Origin: Candidatus Hakubella thermalkaliphila
Lineage (GTDB): Bacteria > Actinomycetota > Humimicrobiia > Hakubellales > Hakubellaceae
Length of the DNA stretch: 32,906 nt
Assembly: GCF_013281975.1 (NCBI RefSeq)
Contig: NZ_BLRZ01000006.1
Span: 1-32,906 of the forward strand
Direction: 5' to 3'
Shown: positions 32,081-32,906 of the stretch, piece after piece
How positions within the stretch are numbered: position 1 is the first letter of the stretch
How the letters are laid out: each line of letters opens with the position of its first letter
The notes under the pieces: model-generated
Told to the model about the DNA's origin: nothing
The model's input: the letters and a program-made list of their open reading frames with translations, nothing else
Databases searched by the model: none
Made by a program: the position numbers and the translations under genes

Positions 32081-32884
32081 TCACGTCCCTGGCTCTGGAC
32101 TATATTTTCTTCTTCGTAGGGCAAGGGCAGCATGCTTGGCTATAGCAAGCCAGGACCAGCTACCACGAGGTAGGGTTAGGGAATATTCGAAAGTCGCACC
32201 GGCCCCTCTAGGGCCCAACCAGCGAGTCTTGTAAACCTCAGTTCCGCTTGGTGCATATCGGAAGCCCACGTTGGGCATTGCTCCCCCATCACTTACCAGC
32301 CTGCCCTGTAATCTCACATAGGCTCGATCACCACGCGGCTCATAGAGTTCGACATATACGGGATCTAAAGCCTCTACCAATAGTCCTCTCATCTGATCCC
32401 TGGCCAATGAAAGCTTTCTAAATTTTTCTATCTCCCTCTCGCATTCTTCCATAATGGCATTAGCTCTTTCCACTGAGCCATAGGCTTCCTCCAGGGTGTA
32501 CTTGCCTTTAAGAGCCCTGAATTCCTTCTCGTCCATGACCTGGGCCAGGGCCTTCTCCCTTATCCGGTTGGTCTTAACCCAAAACCAGTACTCTTCTTTT
32601 GGAGAGGGAAAATCCCCCTCTTCATAGGCTTGAAAAAATTGATCGTTAATTTGGCTTATTTTCCTCTCAGCTATTCTTCTGGGGTCATCTTCAGCCCACT
32701 CTGCTCCTTCTTGGCACTCATACATTTTGTACATGAGCACCCAACTTCGGCCTCCCTCTCTGGCCAAATCCTCTTTGGTTATTCCCCAGGGAGGGCCAAG
32801 ATCGAAGTGCCAAATGGCTATAGCCCCGGCCCCAACCGCCACCAGCAGTAGAAAAGCATATAGAATCGTTCTGGGCTTCATCAT
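32081..32884 (-). CDS. Membrane-anchored protein of unknown function
   Basis: A 267-residue protein that I do not recognise. One N-terminal hydrophobic segment (ILYAFLLLVAVGAGAIAIWH) after MMKPRT is a signal anchor; there is no lipobox cysteine. The rest is hydrophilic and highly charged, with a helical middle (SVERANAIMEECEREIEKFR) and a C-terminal part that looks beta-rich (VYVELYEPRGDRAYVRLQGR, then FEYSLTLPRGSWSWLAIAKH). The last ~12 residues are basic. ATG 32884, followed by a second ATG, has AGGAGG upstream, so the gene is complete. It lies inside the integrative element as presumed cargo, in convergent orientation to the primase operon. Confidence 0.65.
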   Translation of the reverse strand: MMKPRTILYAFLLLVAVGAGAIAIWHFDLGPPWGITKEDLAREGGRSWVLMYKMYECQEGAEWAEDDPRRIAERKISQINDQFFQAYEEGDFPSPKEEYWFWVKTNRIREKALAQVMDEKEFRALKGKYTLEEAYGSVERANAIMEECEREIEKFRKLSLARDQMRGLLVEALDPVYVELYEPRGDRAYVRLQGRLVSDGGAMPNVGFRYAPSGTEVYKTRWLGPRGAGATFEYSLTLPRGSWSWLAIAKHAALALRRRKYSPEPGT

Positions 32885-32906
32885 CTTCCTGACCTCCTAT
32901 CTTAGG

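Larger units (their letters stand above)
27905..32906. mobile_element. Integrative element in tRNA-Lys, left part (continues past the window)
   Basis: The segment begins at the tRNA-Lys att half, continues with a tyrosine recombinase gene, a divergent replication-type primase/helicase gene, a small partner gene and an unknown membrane-anchored protein. There is no second copy of the 45-base att sequence up to 32906, so the element is only partly seen. No capsid, conjugation or partition gene is visible here, so it cannot be classed as prophage, integrative conjugative or satellite element. Confidence 0.75.

Noticed and set aside
1-32906. CRISPR array, rRNA operon or insertion sequence with transposase
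   Set aside because: No regularly spaced repeat array, no rRNA sequence and no transposase gene were seen on either strand.

Overview
The window reads as a bacterial chromosome of roughly 50% G+C (estimated by eye). From the left edge to about 27.9 kb it carries one long housekeeping cluster, all on the minus strand. In transcription order it runs tig, clpP, clpX, valS, folC, a zinc-ribbon membrane protein, ndk, a DUF4321 protein, mreB, mreC, mreD, a class B penicillin-binding protein (mrdA-like), rodA, a metallophosphoesterase remnant, a ParB-like protein, a fused radical-SAM/DUF2344 protein, RNase E/G, rplU, rpmA, obgE, proB, proA, nadD, yqeK and a truncated LacI-type regulator. This order closely follows the tig-clpP-clpX-valS-folC-ndk-mreBCD-rne-rplU-rpmA-obg-proBA-nadD block known from Actinomycetota. 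L27 lacks the N-terminal extension typical of Firmicutes, and no ysxB/prp gene lies between rplU and rpmA. I infer a deep-branching actinobacterium-like lineage; a Firmicutes-related lineage is less likely, and species cannot be named from this window.

Functionally the block joins protein folding and turnover (trigger factor, ClpXP), valyl-tRNA and folate metabolism, nucleotide balance, the rod-shape elongation machinery (MreBCD, PBP2, RodA), RNA processing, two ribosomal proteins with the ribosome-assembly GTPase Obg, proline synthesis and NAD synthesis. Small spacings and ATGA/GTGA/TTGA overlaps point to several polycistronic units. The main breaks are after clpX (a strong terminator), between rpmA and obgE (a gene-free stretch with a 110-bp inverted-repeat element and a probable DinD/BRO-type relic), and ahead of lacI (a promoter covered by a tandem 12-bp repeat).

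From about 27.9 kb to the right edge the window changes character. A complete tRNA-Leu(UAG) is preceded, after one base, by only the 3' half of a tRNA-Lys (anticodon loop to CCA). Next to it lie paired short repeats, a tyrosine recombinase gene pointing toward the tRNA, a divergent gene for a CHC2-TOPRIM-AAA+ primase/helicase-like protein, a 101-residue protein and a membrane-anchored protein of unknown function. I read this as one end of an integrative element inserted in a tRNA-Lys gene. Its other end, with the rebuilt tRNA-Lys, lies beyond base 32906.

The most unusual signal is inside the primase-like gene. A 68-bp sequence, 67/68 identical, occurs twice in inverted orientation, at the linker after the zinc finger and in the C-terminal tail, and is open in the coding frame in both places. 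Recombination between the copies would invert about 1.8 kb while keeping reading frames open across the junctions, so it could separate the zinc-finger domain from the TOPRIM-AAA+ part. Other second-look items are a duplicated piece of proB 5' coding sequence in front of proB, the SxG motif in PBP2, the KH-like/TRAM-like tail of RNase E/G, and the metallophosphoesterase remnant.
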